Below, one piece after another: positions 1 to 8,075 of a stretch of 53,722 bases of DNA. Every line of letters begins with the position of its first letter. Within the stretch, counting starts at the first letter, position 1. The notes beneath the pieces are model-generated. The model did not search any database and had not been told where the DNA came from. It was given only the letters and a program-made list of their open reading frames with translations. This DNA is from Bacillota bacterium. Lineage in GTDB: Bacteria; Bacillota_I; Bacilli_A; ML615J-28; CAG-698. Location: positions 1 to 53,722 of the forward strand of contig JAEYQM010000070.1 in the NCBI GenBank assembly GCA_023410025.1, given 5' to 3'. Made by a program: the position numbers and the translations under genes.

Positions 1-153
1 AGTCTCAACATCATAACAATATCCTTTATAAATATAAATATTGATTTTAAATAAATCTTTAGCAATACCTTCATAATTTGAACTATTACTTATTGGTGTA
101 CCAAATGCTGTGTATTTGTATTCTAACATAGTTAAACTATTAATGTCAATAAT
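1..153 (-). pseudogene. RHS-repeat core remnant, runs off the left edge
   Basis: Reading leftward on the minus strand, an open frame after a TAA at 154-156 contains YKYTAFGTPIS followed by YKGYCYDVET. This matches the end of the RHS/YD-repeat core (usual pattern: YDAFG..., then YKGYYYD.ETGLYYLNSRYYDP). The frame is still open at base 1, so the rest of the core and any toxin tip lie outside the window. Upstream of the TAA only a few RHS-like residues can be guessed, so the 5' part is lost or decayed. A TTGACA...TAGAAT promoter-like string at about 119-148 falls inside this coding remnant and is probably chance. I infer an inactive fragment of a polymorphic RHS toxin gene. Confidence 0.65.
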
Positions 154-593
154 TTAATTAATGTTTACTGTTAAATGTCTTACAAATTAGTATTGCTTAT
201 AACCATCTAAAAATTGGTCTAAAAATATGCAGGGTTTAATCATTAAATTAATTCAATAAATAAGTATAGAATTTGTAAAGCAAAATTTTTATAGTTAAAT
301 CTACCTTACATACAAATATTCTCTCAGTCAACTCCTATGAAATGTATCTTATTGCTTTCTTAATATTGTTGAATATCTAGTAAAATATTTAGCATGCAAA
401 AGGGTACATTCAAGACGCTATGAATGTACCCAAGATTATCTAACTCAACTTCAGTATTTTTTAAACTAATAAGATTATTATCTTTACTATATATAATAAT
501 AAAGAAATTTATTGCGCTGAAATTATCCTCCTATATTTTTAAAATGATATACTATTCCTTTTTTCCGTCTCAACGCAATTTTACATCTTTCTT
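154..593. other. AT-rich region without a recognisable gene
   Basis: No convincing coding sequence. A minus-strand AGGAGG at about 526-531 precedes a short open frame with no good start codon, which could be the remains of an immunity gene. The only clear structure is the hairpin at 402-431. Confidence 0.4.
402..431 (-). terminator. Hairpin, possible terminator
   Basis: Perfect 11-bp inverted repeat gggtacattca / tgaatgtaccc with an 8-base loop. On the minus strand it is followed by TTTT. It would end transcription of the decayed genes to its right. Confidence 0.5.
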
Positions 594-776
594 CTACCAT
601 TTAAAAGCATGTACATGTGGAATCCAAGTATTTTGGTAATGGCTACTAGCAATTCTATATATCGCTTGTCCTCTACCATCAAATTCAGTATAATCAACTT
701 CATCATAGCTTCCAATTATTGTATGCTTTCCAAATTTAGTCCGGTTTGAGGTATTTGAGTAACTTGCTAATTTCAC
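594..776 (-). pseudogene. Remnant: AlbA_2-protein tail joined to a toxin-tip-like sequence
   Basis: A 60-codon frame. Its first ~11 codons (VKLASYSN...) continue, with the codons upstream to about 812, the C-terminal end of the AlbA_2-type protein described next. The remainder reads FGKHTIIGSYDE, FDGRGQAIYRI and ends IPHVHAFKW. The pattern G-R...R-I...P-H-V-H recalls the toxin tip at 52837-53088 (GRIVARID...LHHVH), so it may be a polymorphic-toxin tip fragment. The GTG used as start lacks a ribosome binding site, so I regard this as a remnant and not an expressed gene. The toxin-tip reading is inference from a short motif. Confidence 0.35.
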
Positions 777-1036
777 AACAAAGAAAGAATTACTTGAATC
801 GATAAATGGTTTTATTTATAAGGACCATAGGATTCAAACATACGTTCTATACCCCTACCATAATTTTCAATTATACCTAGTTTATTGAAAATATTATCTA
901 TACATGCATTTCTTGTAATTTGTCTAGCAGCTAATATGTCTTCTAAACTAAATCCACCTTAAGGACCACCGGGCAATAGAATTTAAACTCTATCAATAAA
1001 GAACTCAACTTTAATATTAGTTTTTGTTATATTAGT
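745..1036 (-). pseudogene. C-terminal remnant of an AlbA_2/Schlafen-type ATP-binding protein
   Basis: The minus strand reads IKVEFFIDRV-stop-ILLPGGP-stop-GGFSLEDILAARQITRN, then NKLGIIENYGRGIERMFESYG and a stop at 812-814. After a one-base frame change it continues KPFIDSSNSFFVVKL. This is the typical end of AlbA_2 (AAA_4, 'RecG-like putative DNA-binding') proteins: I.I.sPGgLP, RN, G.IE..GtGI.R, then a P.f....F.v.l segment. Two in-frame stops and one frameshift make it a clear pseudogene. Such proteins are common in accessory regions beside restriction and toxin loci, which fits the RHS debris here. Confidence 0.65.
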
Positions 1037-1174
1037 TAATAGATTTTATTATATTAGCAAATATAGTTTCATTATTAATAATGGTATAAAAATTATCGTT
1101 TCTAAAAAATTTATTATCCTTATATATATATATTCTTATTATATAACAAATTAATGTATGTTTTAATAAATTAA

Positions 1175-2755
1175 TTAAAGTGAAATATACTCATCAAATG
1201 TCATGATTTTATCTTTTAGTCCTGTTGGTACAATTTCAAAAATTCTATTGGCAATCGTTTGAATAAATTGATGATCATGTGATGTAAATATAACAATTCC
1301 CTTAAAATCTACAAGTCCATTATTCAAAGCCGTGATTGATTCTAGATCTAAATGGTTCGTAGGTTGATCAAAAACTAATACATTAGAATTATTCAACATC
1401 ATTTTTGATAACATACAACGTACCTTTTCTCCACCTGAAAGAACTCCTACTTGTTTGAATACGTTATCTCCTGAAAATAACATACGACCTAAAAAACTAC
1501 GTAAATGTGTTACTGTTTTATCCTTAGAAAAAGCTTCAAGCCAGTTAATAATCTTAACATCACCATTCTCAAAATACTTTGTATTGTCTTTTGGAAAGTA
1601 GGATTGTGTAGTACTAATACCCCAGCTAACCTTACCTTCATCAGGTGTGATTTCACCCATTAGTATTTTAATTAATGTAGTATTTGCAATTTCATTTTCA
1701 CCAACCAAAGCAATTTTATCACCCTTATCAACGCGAAAAGAAATATTGTTTAATATTTTGACTCCATTAATTGAGTGACTAACACCCTCTACTGTAAGAA
1801 TTTCTTTTCCAGGTTCTCTATCAATTTGAAATCCTACAAACGGATATCTTCTAGTTGAAGCAGGCATTTCTTCTAACGTTAACTTTTCAATTAAATTTCT
1901 TCTAGATGTTGCTTGCCTTGCTTTAGATTTGTTTGCTGAAAATCTAGCAATAAAAGACTGAAGGTCTTTGATTTTTGCTTCTTTTTTACTATTTTGGTCT
2001 TTTGTAATTTGTTGCATTAGCATACTTGATTCATACCAAAAATCATAATTTCCAGTATATAGATTAATTTTTGTATAATCAATATCAACAATGTGTGTAC
2101 AAACAGTATTTAAGAAATGTCTATCATGAGAAACTACAATTACCGTTCCTGTAAACTCCATTATGAAATCTTCAAGCCAATTAACTGATTTTAAATCCAG
2201 GTGATTGGTTGGCTCATCTAGTAAAATGATATCAGGATGGCCAAATAATGCTTGAGCAAGTAATACCTTTACTTTTTCATTACCACCCAGTGTATTCATT
2301 TGTGAATATAATATATTATCTTTCAGACCTAAACCTTGTAATAGTTGTGCCGCTTCGGTTTCTGCATCCCAACCATTCAACTCTGCAAATTCACCTTCTA
2401 ATTCTGATACCAATAATCCATCTTCATCGGTAAAGTCTTCTTTCGAATAAAGAATATCTTTTTGTTTAATTATATAAAATAAACGAGGATTCCCTTGGAT
2501 AATTGTATCTAAGACAGTAAACTCATCAAATGCGTAATGATCCTGTTTTAATGTTGAAATACGTAAATGCTTTGCAATAGAGACTTCCCCAGTAGAAGGT
2601 TCAATATCTCCTGAAAGTATCTTTAAAAAAGTGGACTTTCCAGATCCATTAGCTCCAATTATTCCATAACAGTTCCCCGATAGAAATTTTAAATTAACAT
2701 TTTCAAATAATTTTGATACGCCAAAATTTAAACTAATATTTGTAGTAGTAATCAA
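1175..2755 (-). CDS. ABC-F family ATPase, YkpA/YbiT-like, with altered second ATP site
   Basis: Soluble twin-cassette ABC-F protein (526 aa), a family that acts on the ribosome. NBD1 has Walker A GANGSGKST (34-42), a changed signature TLGGNEK (155-161, normally LSGGEK) and Walker B LLDEPTNHLD. NBD2 has a Walker A that reads GENEIANTT (352-360), with Asn for the catalytic Lys, a normal LSGGEK (439-444), and a Walker B VFDQPTNHLD with Gln464 in place of the catalytic Glu. The linker (about 245-300) is basic and helical. Start is TTG, six bases after AGGAG; no ATG lies nearby. Sequence order and the QSYFPKDN segment fit the YkpA branch. It has no transmembrane partner and stands alone between debris and gap. 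Confidence 0.88.
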   Translation of the reverse strand: MITTTNISLNFGVSKLFENVNLKFLSGNCYGIIGANGSGKSTFLKILSGDIEPSTGEVSIAKHLRISTLKQDHYAFDEFTVLDTIIQGNPRLFYIIKQKDILYSKEDFTDEDGLLVSELEGEFAELNGWDAETEAAQLLQGLGLKDNILYSQMNTLGGNEKVKVLLAQALFGHPDIILLDEPTNHLDLKSVNWLEDFIMEFTGTVIVVSHDRHFLNTVCTHIVDIDYTKINLYTGNYDFWYESSMLMQQITKDQNSKKEAKIKDLQSFIARFSANKSKARQATSRRNLIEKLTLEEMPASTRRYPFVGFQIDREPGKEILTVEGVSHSINGVKILNNISFRVDKGDKIALVGENEIANTTLIKILMGEITPDEGKVSWGISTTQSYFPKDNTKYFENGDVKIINWLEAFSKDKTVTHLRSFLGRMLFSGDNVFKQVGVLSGGEKVRCMLSKMMLNNSNVLVFDQPTNHLDLESITALNNGLVDFKGIVIFTSHDHQFIQTIANRIFEIVPTGLKDKIMTFDEYISL

Positions 2756-3233
2756 TTTTTTCTCCTGCTTTCTAAAATTTTATTATTTAGTGACATATCT
2801 AATGAAGTAACACAAGTTACTTACAGTAATTAAAAATAAAGATTTAAATAGTAAAATCAAAATTAGTAGATATGTATTTTTACTTGTCCTTTATATGACT
2901 CTAATATGATCTAATAATCAATATATTATATATTTATTTAGCAAACACCAAACAAAAAACAAGATATCAAATAAAATATAATTAAGTAGAATGAATATAT
3001 AAATCAACCCATTATATGCTATATTAGAATATTATTATAAAACATATTATTATACCAAAAAAATCAAGTTGTATCAACAATTTTATATTAAATTACACTT
3101 CTATAACTAACACAATATTAATATGAAATTTTATGGGCTAATATAATTTGTCTACAAACATAATTTAAAATTTTTATCGTGTTTCTTGAAATAATTTCTA
3201 TCAATTCTTTATTTGAAGTTATATAAGTTAGTT
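2756..3233. other. Long AT-rich intergenic region
   Basis: About 480 bases with no open frame I can support on either strand. It must hold the promoter of the ABC-F gene (no strong match seen) and the inverted repeat at 2805-2822; its right end is the gap terminator. Confidence 0.6.
2805..2822. repeat. Inverted repeat in the leader of the ABC-F gene
   Basis: Perfect 7-bp arms aagtaac-acaa-gttactt, about 50-67 bases upstream of the TTG start. No T-run follows on the minus strand, so it is not an intrinsic terminator; an operator or leader hairpin is possible. Confidence 0.4.
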
Positions 3234-3266
3234 AAAAAAAAACAGTTCAATCTCTTGAACTGTTTT
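3234..3266 (-). terminator. Terminator of gap
   Basis: Stem aacagttcaa / ttgaactgtt with a 4-base loop and a nine-base T-run on the minus strand, 17 bases after the gap stop codon. Confidence 0.9.
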
Positions 3267-3282
3267 AAATTTTGAAATTTAA

Positions 3283-4296
3283 TTATTTTCTGTTAACTAA
3301 GTATTTAGCAGTACGTACTAATTGGCTAGTATAGCTCATTTCGTTATCATACCAAGTAATTACTTTAACAAGTTGTTTTCCATCAACAGTCATCATTGCA
3401 GTCATTGAAGCATCAAATAATGAACCAAATCTTGTACCAATGATATCAGATGAAACGATTGGATCTTCAGTGTAACCTAAAGTTTCGTTAGCAGCAGCTT
3501 TTACAGCTTCATTGATTTCTGCTACGCTATTGATTGTTGTAGCTGGTTCGAATACGAAGTCAACAACTGATCCTGTAACAGTTGGAACACGTAATGAAAT
3601 ACCATCTAATTTACCTTTTAATGCTGGTAATACTAGACCGATTGCAGCAGCAGCTCCTGTAGTTGTAGGAACGATGTTTGCAGCAGCAGCACGTGTACGA
3701 CGTGATTTGATACCTGCTTTGTGTGGTCCATCTAATGTGTTTTGGTCATTAGTGTATGCATGAACTGTAGTCATGTAACCTTTAACGATACCGAATTTGT
3801 CATTTAATACTTTAGCTAAAGGTGCTAAGCAGTTTGTAGTACAACTTGCAGCAGAAATGATTTTTTCTGAACCATCTAATGCTTCATGGTTAACATTGTA
3901 AACGATAGTTTTTAAATCACCTTTTGCAGGAGCAGAAATAATTACTTTCTTAGCGCCAGCATTAATATGAGCTTCTGCTTTTTCTTTTGTTGTGAAAATA
4001 CCAGTACATTCAATAACTACATCAACATCTAAAGCTCCCCATGGTAAATTGTTAGGATCTTTTTCAGCGTAAACTTTGATTTCTTTACCATCAACAACGA
4101 TTGCTCCTTCTTTGAAAGAAACTGAATCTTGTTTGTATGAACCTTGTGCTGTGTCATATTTTAATAAATAAGCTAAATCTTCAGCATTAGTTAAATCGTT
4201 GATAGCTACGATATCGAAATCTTCAGCACCAAACATTAAACGGAACGCTAATCTACCAATACGTCCGAATCCATTAATTGCAACTTTAACAGCCAT
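3283..4296 (-). CDS. gap: Glyceraldehyde-3-phosphate dehydrogenase
   Basis: Type I phosphorylating GAPDH of glycolysis, cytoplasmic homotetramer (337 aa, normal length). The NAD-binding start INGFGRIGR is at 6-14, the catalytic Cys lies in SAASCTTNCLAPLAKV, and the C-terminal WYDNEMSYTSQLVR is intact. The residues after the second strand (AINDLTN) fit NAD rather than NADP use. GGAGGA precedes the ATG. It has its own promoter and a strong terminator, so it is probably monocistronic, though no terminator separates it from the aro operon upstream. Codons are richer in G/C-ending choices than its neighbours, as usual for highly expressed genes. Confidence 0.98.
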   Translation of the reverse strand: MAVKVAINGFGRIGRLAFRLMFGAEDFDIVAINDLTNAEDLAYLLKYDTAQGSYKQDSVSFKEGAIVVDGKEIKVYAEKDPNNLPWGALDVDVVIECTGIFTTKEKAEAHINAGAKKVIISAPAKGDLKTIVYNVNHEALDGSEKIISAASCTTNCLAPLAKVLNDKFGIVKGYMTTVHAYTNDQNTLDGPHKAGIKSRRTRAAAANIVPTTTGAAAAIGLVLPALKGKLDGISLRVPTVTGSVVDFVFEPATTINSVAEINEAVKAAANETLGYTEDPIVSSDIIGTRFGSLFDASMTAMMTVDGKQLVKVITWYDNEMSYTSQLVRTAKYLVNRK

Positions 4297-4338
4297 TTTT
4301 AAATTCCTCCTTATATGAATTTAATTTATTACAATGAT

Positions 4339-4367
4339 ATTTTACCATTATTCATTTTTAATTTCAA
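4339..4367 (-). promoter_or_regulatory. Promoter of gap
   Basis: Minus strand TTGAAA, 17-base spacer, TAAAAT preceded by TGG (extended -10). Lies 43-71 bases upstream of the start codon. Confidence 0.75.
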
Positions 4368-4390
4368 TATATACTCACATAAAAACGTTT

Positions 4391-5179
4391 TTAGATATTT
4401 TCTTTTCCTACAACTTTTCCAATATTTTTTATGTTTTCTAAAATAATTTTGAATGTTTCAAAATCAATAGTCTCATCTTTGTCACTCATAGCCTCTTCAG
4501 GGTTGTCATGGATCTCAATCATAACCCCATCTGCTCCTACAGCAACACTTGCTTTAGTTAAAGGTAAGATTAAATCACTTCTTCCTGAGCTATGGGAAGG
4601 ATCAACAATAACTGGTATTTTTGTGATATTTTTAATAACTGGCACACTTGATATATCAAGAGTATTTCTAGTACTTGTTTCAAAGGTTCTAATTCCTCTC
4701 TCACAAAGTATTACATTTGAATTCCCTTCATTTAAAATATATTCACATGCAAACAACCATTCTTCAACCGTTGAACCAAAACCTCTTTTTAATAAAATTG
4801 GTTTGTTAGTTTTACCAAGTTCTTTTAATAAATGGAAATTTTGCATATTTCTTGCGCCAACTTGGATAATATCAATATTCTCTACATAGTAAGGAATTTG
4901 ACTTACATCCATTATCTCTACAACAACCTTAATTCCTGTTTTTTCTTTTACTCGCTTTAATATTTCCAGGCCCTTATCCTGTAAACCTTGAAATGTATAT
5001 GGAGATGTTCTTGGTTTAAATGCCCCCGCACGCATATGCGTTACACCATTTTCAAGTAAGAATTTAGCTGTTAAGTTTAGATTTTCCTCACTTTCAACTG
5101 AACAAGGACCTGCAATAACCAAAAATTCATTTTCTTTAATTAATGGTGCTGCGTTATATTGTTTTACTTTTTCATACAT
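4391..5179 (-). CDS. aroF: 3-deoxy-7-phosphoheptulonate synthase (type I-beta DAHP synthase)
   Basis: First step of the shikimate pathway: phosphoenolpyruvate plus erythrose-4-phosphate to DAHP. The 262-aa protein has the core motifs IAGPCSVES, RAGAFKPRTSPYTFQG, LKRGFGSTVEEW, CERGIRTFE and VDPSHSSGRSDL. It is the compact type without an N-terminal ACT or chorismate mutase domain; the chorismate mutase of this operon sits on the trifunctional protein. I use ATG at 5179, preceded by TAGGTG with good spacing; the GTG three codons upstream overlaps that site. It is the last gene of the aro operon, one base after the aroQ stop. Regulation by a feedback domain is not visible. Confidence 0.95.
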   Translation of the reverse strand: MYEKVKQYNAAPLIKENEFLVIAGPCSVESEENLNLTAKFLLENGVTHMRAGAFKPRTSPYTFQGLQDKGLEILKRVKEKTGIKVVVEIMDVSQIPYYVENIDIIQVGARNMQNFHLLKELGKTNKPILLKRGFGSTVEEWLFACEYILNEGNSNVILCERGIRTFETSTRNTLDISSVPVIKNITKIPVIVDPSHSSGRSDLILPLTKASVAVGADGVMIEIHDNPEEAMSDKDETIDFETFKIILENIKNIGKVVGKENI

Positions 5180-5180
5180 A

Positions 5181-5606
5181 TTATTCACCTACAAAGTATT
5201 TTATTGCTTCTTTATAACTTTCAAAGTTCTTTCCCATAAATGATTTCACACAAGCCGGAGAAATTACGGAAACTTTTCTAAAATCTTCCCTAGCTTTAAT
5301 ATCACTTAAATGAACTTCTACAGTCTTTATATTTACTGATTTTAATGCATCATAAATTGCGTATGAATAATGAGTATATGCTCCAGGATTAATTATAATT
5401 CCATCAAATTTATTATATGCGCTTTGAATGCAATCAATCAATTCACCTTCATGATTTGATTGAAAAATCTTTACTTTTAAATTATTTTCTTTAGAAATAT
5501 CTTTAATATACTTAACTAAATCCTTATATGATTTTTCTCCATATATTTGTTTTTCTCTAATACCAATAAAATTTAAATTTGGTCCATTAATGACTAATAG
5601 CTTCAT
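5181..5606 (-). CDS. aroQ: 3-dehydroquinate dehydratase, type II
   Basis: Converts 3-dehydroquinate to 3-dehydroshikimate (third step). The 141-aa length and motifs are typical of the type II dodecameric enzyme: NGPNLN (8-13), the loop with the essential Tyr in IYGEKSY, QSNHEGELID, INPGAYTHYSYAI and EVHLSDIKAREDFR. GGAGATT precedes the ATG. It overlaps the end of the trifunctional gene by 20 bases, so translation is probably coupled. Type II is unrelated to the aldolase-like type I enzyme. Confidence 0.96.
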   Translation of the reverse strand: MKLLVINGPNLNFIGIREKQIYGEKSYKDLVKYIKDISKENNLKVKIFQSNHEGELIDCIQSAYNKFDGIIINPGAYTHYSYAIYDALKSVNIKTVEVHLSDIKAREDFRKVSVISPACVKSFMGKNFESYKEAIKYFVGE

Positions 5607-7029
5607 TTATAATCTCCAGAATTTCATCATACTTCATATTTTCATCAATAGTTATCATACTATATTTTTCGTATTTGTCAATTCGCTCGTAATACATTTT
5701 CTCTAGGGCGTCTTTGTTTTTTAGTAAAGGTCTTGAATTATCCATTCTTGTTTTTAATGTATCTACACTTGTTTTAAGATACACAATTATACCATTAAGC
5801 ATTAAATGATTCATTGCTTCCACACTTAAAATAACTCCACCACCAGTTGAAATTACTTGATTAAATTTTTTAGAATGAAGTATTGTTTCTTCTTTTTCAT
5901 ATTTTCTAAAGACAGTTATATCATTAGTTTTTAAAACTGTATCAATATCTTTATTTTGATTTTTTAGTTCAATATCAATATCAACAAATTGTTTATTTAA
6001 TGATTCACTTAGTTTTTTACCTAATGTTGTTTTACCACTAAAACTCATTCCAATTAATACAATATTATATAAATGTTTTTTTATCTTTGTTAATAATTCT
6101 TGTTTTGATACTTCTTGATTAAACCAAATTTTATAATTAATTGCTGCTTGAGTAAATAACATTTCTAATCCATTTACCCCCTTAATATTATATTTTTTAG
6201 CTTCCATAATTAAAGGTGTATTAATTGGATTATAGACAACATCAAATACCAATTTTAAATTTTTGAATCTTTCAAGGCTAAATAGAGGATTAAAACTTAT
6301 ATTAGGATAGGTTCCAAAAGGAGTTGTATTAATTATGTAATGAGCATCAATAAATTTCTCATATTCAGAAATTAAATACTCATTTTTACCACGAACTTCT
6401 CTTACTAAAAAAATTACATTACCATTTAAAGCCATTTTCACTGATCTAGAGGTTGCACCATTACCAATAACAATTACTAATTGATCTTTAAAATCAAAAC
6501 GACTAAAGATTTCTTGTAATGCTAGATAGTCAGTATTATAACCCCTACCATTATAAATCATATTCACAGTATTGGTTTTAATAACTGAATCGTCTAAAGA
6601 CTTGGAGTAGTCTAAGGCTTTCACTTTAAAGGGATTAGTAATATTAATGCCATCATAATTTAGTTTACTAATTGTCTTATCAAAATCATCAGTTCCAATT
6701 ACATGGTAATTATCCATTCCCATATACTGATAAATTAAAGGTGATAAACTATATCTTGCATCCTTTGCAATTAAACCATATCTAAATCCTTGATAGAATT
6801 TATTTAATTCAAACATGTATTTATATATTTTTTTAATTTCATCACTATATAAATATTTATCAGCTTTTTCTAATATATTATTTTCCCTATTTTTATCATT
6901 AACAATTTTTAAATTTTGCTTTTTATATAAACCAACTTCTTTTGTAATTGCTAATCTTTTATTGAGAAGTTCCATTAATTCTTCATCAATCTTATCAATT
7001 TCATTTCTTAGGTTTTCTAATTTATCCAT
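5587..7029 (-). CDS. Trifunctional chorismate mutase / shikimate dehydrogenase / shikimate kinase
   Basis: A 480-aa fusion of three shikimate enzymes. Residues 1-80 are an AroQ-fold chorismate mutase (LRNEIDKIDEELMELLNKR). Residues 82-315 are shikimate dehydrogenase AroE: SLSP (94-97), NPFK with catalytic Lys135, NTDYLA with Asp167, NADP loop GNGATSRS (189-196). Residues 320-480 are shikimate kinase AroK: Walker A GMSFSGKTT (327-335), GGG at 396-398, DNSRPLL with Arg433. All catalytic residues I can check are present, so all three activities are likely. The frame is continuous, so the fusion is real unless the sequence is wrong. GGTGAT precedes the ATG; it overlaps aroC by one base and aroQ by 20. 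Confidence 0.93.
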   Translation of the reverse strand: MDKLENLRNEIDKIDEELMELLNKRLAITKEVGLYKKQNLKIVNDKNRENNILEKADKYLYSDEIKKIYKYMFELNKFYQGFRYGLIAKDARYSLSPLIYQYMGMDNYHVIGTDDFDKTISKLNYDGINITNPFKVKALDYSKSLDDSVIKTNTVNMIYNGRGYNTDYLALQEIFSRFDFKDQLVIVIGNGATSRSVKMALNGNVIFLVREVRGKNEYLISEYEKFIDAHYIINTTPFGTYPNISFNPLFSLERFKNLKLVFDVVYNPINTPLIMEAKKYNIKGVNGLEMLFTQAAINYKIWFNQEVSKQELLTKIKKHLYNIVLIGMSFSGKTTLGKKLSESLNKQFVDIDIELKNQNKDIDTVLKTNDITVFRKYEKEETILHSKKFNQVISTGGGVILSVEAMNHLMLNGIIVYLKTSVDTLKTRMDNSRPLLKNKDALEKMYYERIDKYEKYSMITIDENMKYDEILEIINEAISH

Positions 7030-8075
7030 TACTTATCACCTAACAATAAATCAAATATAGCAAAAGCAGTAACAGCGTTAATAACATGTGTAATTTTAGG
7101 TACAATACATTTATCATGTCTTCCTGTAACAGTTGTTTTAATATTTTCACCACTTAAAATATTAATTGTATCTTGTTCAATAGAAATTGTTGGGGTTGGC
7201 TTTACAGCCACTCTGAATAAAATAATCTCACCATTTGTAATTCCGGATTGGATTCCCCCAGAATGATTTGATAAGAATTTTATTTTGCCATTTTCAAATT
7301 GAAGTTTGTCATTAGCACTACTTCCATACATTTTAGTAATATCAAATCCACTACCAAATTCAATTCCCTTAACTGCTGGAATTGAAAAGATTAAACTGCT
7401 TATTATTGATTCAACTCCTTGAAAAATCGGATTTCCTAATCCAACTTTTACCCCACTTACCTTTGTCTCAACTACACCACCTACTGAATCAGTAGTAAGA
7501 CCCTTAATAAATTCAATCATTTCTTCTTTTTTAGTTTGATTTATTACTGGAAATGATTTATCTAATGAACCATCATTAAAATTACTCTCGTCAACTATAT
7601 TATAAATTGACTTAATTCTTGTAGATATATTAACACCTAATTTATTAAGTTCATTCTCACAAATACTTCCTAAAATGACAAATAAAGATGTTAGTCTACC
7701 AGAATAATGACCTCCACCTCTAAAGTCATAGAAGCCATCAAATTTTTTATGTAAAGTAAAGTCACCATGACTTGGTCTAATTACCCCTAAGTGTTTTTGA
7801 TAATCTTCACTTCTTTTATCATTATTTTTAATTATAAATGTAAGTGGAGCCCCTGTAGTATAACCATTAAAATAACCACTAATAATTTCAAATTGATCAC
7901 TTTCACGTCTTGTAGACTTTCCATATATGAAACTATGACGATTATTCAAATCTTCATTTATTTTATCTAAATTTAAATTAATTCCATGAGGAAAGTTATG
8001 AATGGTAAGACCAATATATTCACCATGACTTTCTCCAAATAAAGAAACTTCTAAATTGCTTTTATAAATACTCAT
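7029..8075 (-). CDS. aroC: Chorismate synthase
   Basis: Last step to chorismate: anti-elimination of phosphate from EPSP with reduced FMN (348 aa). Motifs: FGESHG (13-18), NRHSFIYGKSTRRESD, RPSHGD, DFRGGGHYSGRLT (the Clostridium-like variant of the GGGRSSARET signature) and the C-terminal GRHDKCIVP. No flavin reductase domain is fused, so it needs an external supply of reduced FMN. GGAGGTG precedes the ATG. It overlaps aroB by 14 bases. Confidence 0.97.
   Translation of the reverse strand: MSIYKSNLEVSLFGESHGEYIGLTIHNFPHGINLNLDKINEDLNNRHSFIYGKSTRRESDQFEIISGYFNGYTTGAPLTFIIKNNDKRSEDYQKHLGVIRPSHGDFTLHKKFDGFYDFRGGGHYSGRLTSLFVILGSICENELNKLGVNISTRIKSIYNIVDESNFNDGSLDKSFPVINQTKKEEMIEFIKGLTTDSVGGVVETKVSGVKVGLGNPIFQGVESIISSLIFSIPAVKGIEFGSGFDITKMYGSSANDKLQFENGKIKFLSNHSGGIQSGITNGEIILFRVAVKPTPTISIEQDTINILSGENIKTTVTGRHDKCIVPKITHVINAVTAFAIFDLLLGDK

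Noticed and set aside
119..148. TTGACA-18-TAGAAT promoter on the minus strand at the left edge
   Set aside because: It lies within the RHS-core reading frame, which continues upstream of the apparent start; most likely a chance match.
424..639. 71-codon plus-strand frame
   Set aside because: No ribosome binding site or family resemblance; it is antisense to the toxin-tip-like remnant.
4431..4889. 152-codon plus-strand frame opposite aroF
   Set aside because: Shadow frame without binding site or recognisable motif.
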